IMG/VR virus record: IMGVR_UViG_3300049893_000717
Coordinates: 1 to 33,463 of that record
Strand: one strand, 5' to 3'
Source of the DNA: a virus
Length of the DNA: 33,463 nt
Both the position numbers and the translations under genes were made by a program. The notes beneath the pieces are model-generated. The model was given only the letters and a program-made list of their open reading frames with translations, had not been told where the DNA came from and made no database searches. Positions 31,189 to 33,463 of the stretch are shown here, in pieces. Within the stretch, counting starts at the first letter, position 1. Each line of letters begins with the position of its first letter.

Positions 31189-33463
31189 GCTTCCTCCACG
31201 TCGCTAGCGACGGTGCATCGGCAGTTAGAACAGAGGATGTTCTGTGCTACCATCCAGCCTGTTCTAGACTGGAGATCGAAAATATGACCGCGAAAATCGA
31301 GTTTGCGAACCTCGATGATCTGATCCAGCGATACCGCTCCGGCGTATCGATGAAACAACTCTCGGATGAAATCGGCGTCGCTCGACATGCTATTTCCCGC
31401 GCGTTCCGAGAGCGGGACGTTGAGATCCGCGGCAGATCCGATGCGGAACGTGTGAAGTGGTCTGCGATGACGATCGATGCGCGCGCTCGCCAGTGCTCTG
31501 CGGCGCACGCCGCCGCGCGAGGGCGTGTCGTAGGGAGATCCGAGGCCATCAGGCGAGCGAGGACGCATCAGAGAAACCTGACGCGCCGCGGGTTGTTCGA
31601 AGACGCCATCTCTGCCGAGCTTCGACGACGACGACACAGGGTCACACAGCAAACCGCCTGCGGCCGATACAACATCGATCTTACCCTGGACAAAGAGGCC
31701 GTCGCCGTCGAGGTCCACAGTTCGAGCATCTCGAACATTCAACACGCCAGGCACCAGAAGCGCGCGAAATACATCGTCGATTCTGGCTGGAGCCTGCTGA
31801 TTCTGATCTGCTGCGGATCCGACGGCCACGCGATCCCGTGCAATGTTCCCGGCCTCGCGGATCACATAGTCGCCTTTGCGAAGCTGCTTCGCAGCGACGA
31901 ATCCCTCCGCGGTGGCTATGGGGTGGTTCGGGGTCACGCGAAGGCGGCTTCCGCCGAGCGTGTGCAATTCAATCAACTCTCCTGCGTATTCCGCGGTTAG
32001 CCCGGCGACGAAAGGCCCAGAAACGAGTGTTTCTGCCGGGAAGCAGTTGATGACGTTGTCCGCGCTCGCTCCGTTGTCCCCGTCGCCGGGGTACAGCAGG
32101 TGCTCCTCGACGCCGTCGGCGTTGTCGACGCTGAAGTATTCCCCATGCCGGATGCGCTGACCGTTCGCTGCCGCATGGTGTTCTCGCGTCCGATCGTCAC
32201 TGACGACGAGCCAGGTATCGTAAATGCGCACTCCGAGGCGAGCTTCTGCGAGATCAGCGTGCTCGCTGCGCCCGCGATTGATCGCGTACGCGGTCTCAGT
32301 CCTTGCGATCGTCTCGGCGCGGACGGCCTTGAATCCTTCGTACAAGTCTGAGATCGCCTCTGCGGTCTCGGGGATCGACGCCCCTTCCGCGACGGAGTTC
32401 GCGATGACCTCGCGAACAGCCTTCCGCGTCGTCTTCGTGATGTTCGTGATCTTCTGAGAGCTGAGCGACCGTGCGATCGATTCCGCCTGAGGCTCGAAGA
32501 CCGAGAAGTCGATCAACGTGCGCGCAGCGTCAGAAGAGAGGAGGCTCCAGCCGTCCTCCAGCCCACGACGGATCGCCTCACGCATCGTGCGCTCCCACTG
32601 TGAGGTGATGCCCTTGAGGATGTCGTCGATGACGTCGCGTGTCTTCGCGTCCAGATCGATATCGAACATCGAATCGACGCCAGGCACGATGATTCGCTGC
32701 GCGCCCTTGAGGTATCCGGCTTCGAGCGCAGAGAGAATGGCCGACTCCTCCTTGATGAAGAGCTTCCTGACTTTTCGGCGAAGGAAGCTCTCGGACGGTC
32801 CTTGTCGGCCCAGGTATCGTCCTTCGGCCAGCTCCAGATCCTTCGTCGTGAGCTTCGTGAGCAGCCCAGAAGGGAGGAATCCTCGGCCGGTTGGGGTCGC
32901 CCCCCTGACTGACCCGTCGGCCGAGGAATCTCCGTCGTCGGGATCCGGACCGTCGGGCGGGGTACCGGGGTCCGTGTCCTCTTCGAGCGGAGCCTGTGGG
33001 ATCGTTCGAGTCGTGAGTCCGTCCTCCAGCTTCGCGACCAGAGTGACGCCGCTCGGCAGCATAAACAGATCGCCCTCTGGGCCAGGCAGCGGATCACGGC
33101 CGGTCTCTTCGAGGTACTGATTGATCCGGATCACGCCCTTCGCTAGGCCCTGATCGGCCTTCTGTAGCTCGAACTGCTCATCCTTGCGGACGGGGTTCTC
33201 GAACTCGAACTCGACGCGGCCGATGTCGACAGGCTTCAAGATCCGCGGCAGCAGGTATTCATTGATCGCCTCCTCGATCTTCTCCAGTCGAGGGACGATG
33301 CAGTTCTTCGCGTAGGAGTTGTCACGCGCCGCGTGTTCGGCTGCGGTGCCGCCTTCCTGAGCGAGACCGAGCTTGCCGGCGGGGACGCGATAGATCGCGA
33401 GGATCTGATCGCGCGTCATCTGCGCGAGATCAAGGAACGCGAGATCCTTGATCGAGATCGAGA
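31185..33463 (-). CDS. Portal-MuF fusion containing an intein (5' end outside window)
   Basis: The gene runs in from the right edge; upstream of the first in-window Met (33419) the frame stays open with portal-type sequence (IKDLAFLDLAQMTRDQILAI). Residues below count from that Met. Residues 1-130 are the C-terminal part of an HK97-type portal (YRVPAGKLGLAQEGGTAAEH, then RINQYLEETGRDPLPGPEGD). A Pro/Asp/Gly-rich linker (145-175) follows, then a MuF head-morphogenesis domain (about 190-458: AVRAETIARTETAYAINRGR, VVSDDRTREHHAAANGQRI). The MuF domain is interrupted after N458 by the intein and resumes at C733 as CRCTVASDVEEA. Portal-MuF fusions are known in some phages. The portal is the packaging channel; MuF proteins are ejected or assist assembly. 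Confidence 0.85.
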   Translation of the reverse strand, partial: SISIKDLAFLDLAQMTRDQILAIYRVPAGKLGLAQEGGTAAEHAARDNSYAKNCIVPRLEKIEEAINEYLLPRILKPVDIGRVEFEFENPVRKDEQFELQKADQGLAKGVIRINQYLEETGRDPLPGPEGDLFMLPSGVTLVAKLEDGLTTRTIPQAPLEEDTDPGTPPDGPDPDDGDSSADGSVRGATPTGRGFLPSGLLTKLTTKDLELAEGRYLGRQGPSESFLRRKVRKLFIKEESAILSALEAGYLKGAQRIIVPGVDSMFDIDLDAKTRDVIDDILKGITSQWERTMREAIRRGLEDGWSLLSSDAARTLIDFSVFEPQAESIARSLSSQKITNITKTTRKAVREVIANSVAEGASIPETAEAISDLYEGFKAVRAETIARTETAYAINRGRSEHADLAEARLGVRIYDTWLVVSDDRTREHHAAANGQRIRHGEYFSVDNADGVEEHLLYPGDGDNGASADNVINCFPAETLVSGPFVAGLTAEYAGELIELHTLGGSRLRVTPNHPIATAEGFVAAKQLRKGDYVIREAGNIARDRVAVGSAADQNQQAPARIDDVFRALLVPGVLNVRDARTVDLDGDGLFVQGKIDVVSAAGGLLCDPVSSSSKLGRDGVFEQPAARQVSLMRPRSPDGLGSPYDTPSRGGVRRRALASARIDRHRRPLHTFRIGSAADLNVPLSERAGNSMSSDADFIRELFHRYAGAVSLDQIIEVRKLDFRGHIFDLQSRTGWMVAQNILCSNCRCTVASDVEEA
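31227..31243 (+). promoter_or_regulatory. Inverted repeat upstream of the antisense endonuclease
   Basis: AGAACA-GAGGA-TGTTCT is a perfect 6-bp inverted repeat 40 bases before the endonuclease ATG. On the + strand it lies between a weak -35-like TTAGAA (31225-31230) and a -10-like TACCAT (31248-31253). An operator bound by the endonuclease's own helix-turn-helix is possible. The same bases encode the last six intein residues, so the symmetry may be chance. Confidence 0.3.
31284..32000 (+). CDS. Vsr-like putative homing endonuclease encoded antisense to the intein
   Basis: This encodes 238 residues from ATG 31284, with GGAG 9 bases upstream; the open frame to 31146 is unsupported. Residues about 10-45 form a helix-turn-helix (LIQRYRSGVSMKQLSDEIGV). 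A basic linker follows. Residues 104-175 have the layout of EDxHD/Vsr-like PD-(D/E)XK nucleases: LFEDAISAELRRR (Glu106), VTQQTACGRYNIDLTL (Asp132), VAVEVHSSS (Glu143, His145), HQKRAKYIVDSGWSLLIL. The family includes homing endonucleases linked to inteins and introns. The gene lies wholly inside the intein DNA, on the opposite strand, codon over codon with the intein frame. It faces against the late operon, so it needs its own promoter. In-register antisense frames are often open in this GC-rich DNA; motif content and ribosome binding site, not length, support it. Confidence 0.75.
   Translation: MTAKIEFANLDDLIQRYRSGVSMKQLSDEIGVARHAISRAFRERDVEIRGRSDAERVKWSAMTIDARARQCSAAHAAARGRVVGRSEAIRRARTHQRNLTRRGLFEDAISAELRRRRHRVTQQTACGRYNIDLTLDKEAVAVEVHSSSISNIQHARHQKRAKYIVDSGWSLLILICCGSDGHAIPCNVPGLADHIVAFAKLLRSDESLRGGYGVVRGHAKAASAERVQFNQLSCVFRG

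Larger units (their letters stand above)
31224..32045 (-). mobile_element. Intein in the MuF domain, without in-frame endonuclease
   Basis: The insertion is 274 residues (C459 to N732 of the in-window protein). It starts with Cys in CFPAETLVSGPF (block A) and has the block B motif TPNHPIATAEGF (T496 to H499). A block F-like strand (RKLDFRGHIFDLQS) follows near the end, and it finishes QNILCSN before the extein Cys of CRC. The penultimate residue is Ser rather than the usual His, and +1 is Cys. Removal restores VIN-CRCTV, the conserved C-terminal MuF motif. The middle (about 520-690) has a DLDGDGLFVQGKIDVV element of the sort seen in other phage inteins and no LAGLIDADG or HNH motif. The complementary strand of the same DNA carries a nuclease gene. 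Confidence 0.88.

Noticed and set aside
31227-31243. LexA box in front of the antisense nuclease
   Set aside because: The GAAC and GTTC halves are separated by 7 bases instead of the 4 expected for the Gram-positive LexA site, and it does not match the CTG-N10-CAG type. I kept it only as an unassigned inverted repeat.
1-33463. tRNA genes, CRISPR arrays, insertion sequences, attachment sites
   Set aside because: Reading both strands I saw no cloverleaf-like tRNA ends, no regular spaced repeats, no transposase and no integrase; the only mobile element supported is the intein.

Overview
The window is a stretch of the genome of a tailed double-stranded DNA phage with a long, flexible, lambda-like tail (siphovirus), or of a prophage of that type. 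It is GC-rich, has almost no intergenic space, and uses ATGA/GTGA/TGATG stop-start overlaps throughout. No terminase, replication, integrase or repressor gene is visible, and the portal gene runs off the right edge, so this is only part of the genome. The host is probably Gram-negative. Two large proteins carry Sec-type signal sequences and many cysteines in C-x-D-x-D-C and CCTGAG-type patterns that I associate loosely with deltaproteobacterial or Binatota-like proteins; this host guess is weak.

Layout. Bases 1-103 are a degenerate GCNNG pentamer array. Bases 134-4362 (+ strand) hold a tight run of 16 small genes. Most are unrecognised, one is an M15-type peptidase that is probably the endolysin, and many are joined by recurring junction sequences. 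Bases 4359-33463 (- strand, read right to left) form the late operon. Its order is portal-MuF fusion, prohead protease, major capsid protein, head-tail connector and neck genes, tail terminator, major tail protein, and the tail assembly chaperone pair G/GT with a -1 frameshift. These are followed by the tape measure protein, three tail-tip genes (gpM-like, DUF1833/gpL-like, NlpC/P60 gpK-like) and a TipJ/gpJ-like tip protein. Downstream lie virion appendage and fibre genes, three small membrane proteins that are candidate holin/spanin components, and a repeat-rich 1051-residue fibre. The + and - blocks converge with interlocked stop codons at 4359-4362.

The most unusual object is at 31224-32045. 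The MuF part of the portal-MuF gene is interrupted by a 274-residue intein placed exactly before the conserved NCRC motif. The intein carries no recognisable LAGLIDADG endonuclease. Instead, the opposite strand of the same DNA (31284-32000) encodes a 238-residue protein with its own Shine-Dalgarno sequence, an N-terminal helix-turn-helix and a Vsr-like (EDxHD / PD-(D/E)XK-type) nuclease core. An inteins-plus-homing-endonuclease unit appears to have been compressed by coding the splicing protein and the nuclease on opposite strands of one 0.8-kb segment. This is the best candidate for an undescribed system in the window.

How the genes work together. Portal-MuF, protease and capsid protein build the procapsid. 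The connector, stopper, completion and terminator proteins close the head and cap the tail. Tape measure plus G/GT chaperones set tail length, and the gpM/L/K-like and TipJ proteins form the tip. The distal beta-rich, LamG-like and repeat proteins are the host-recognition set. The M15 peptidase plus the small membrane proteins are the plausible lysis set, split between the two strands.
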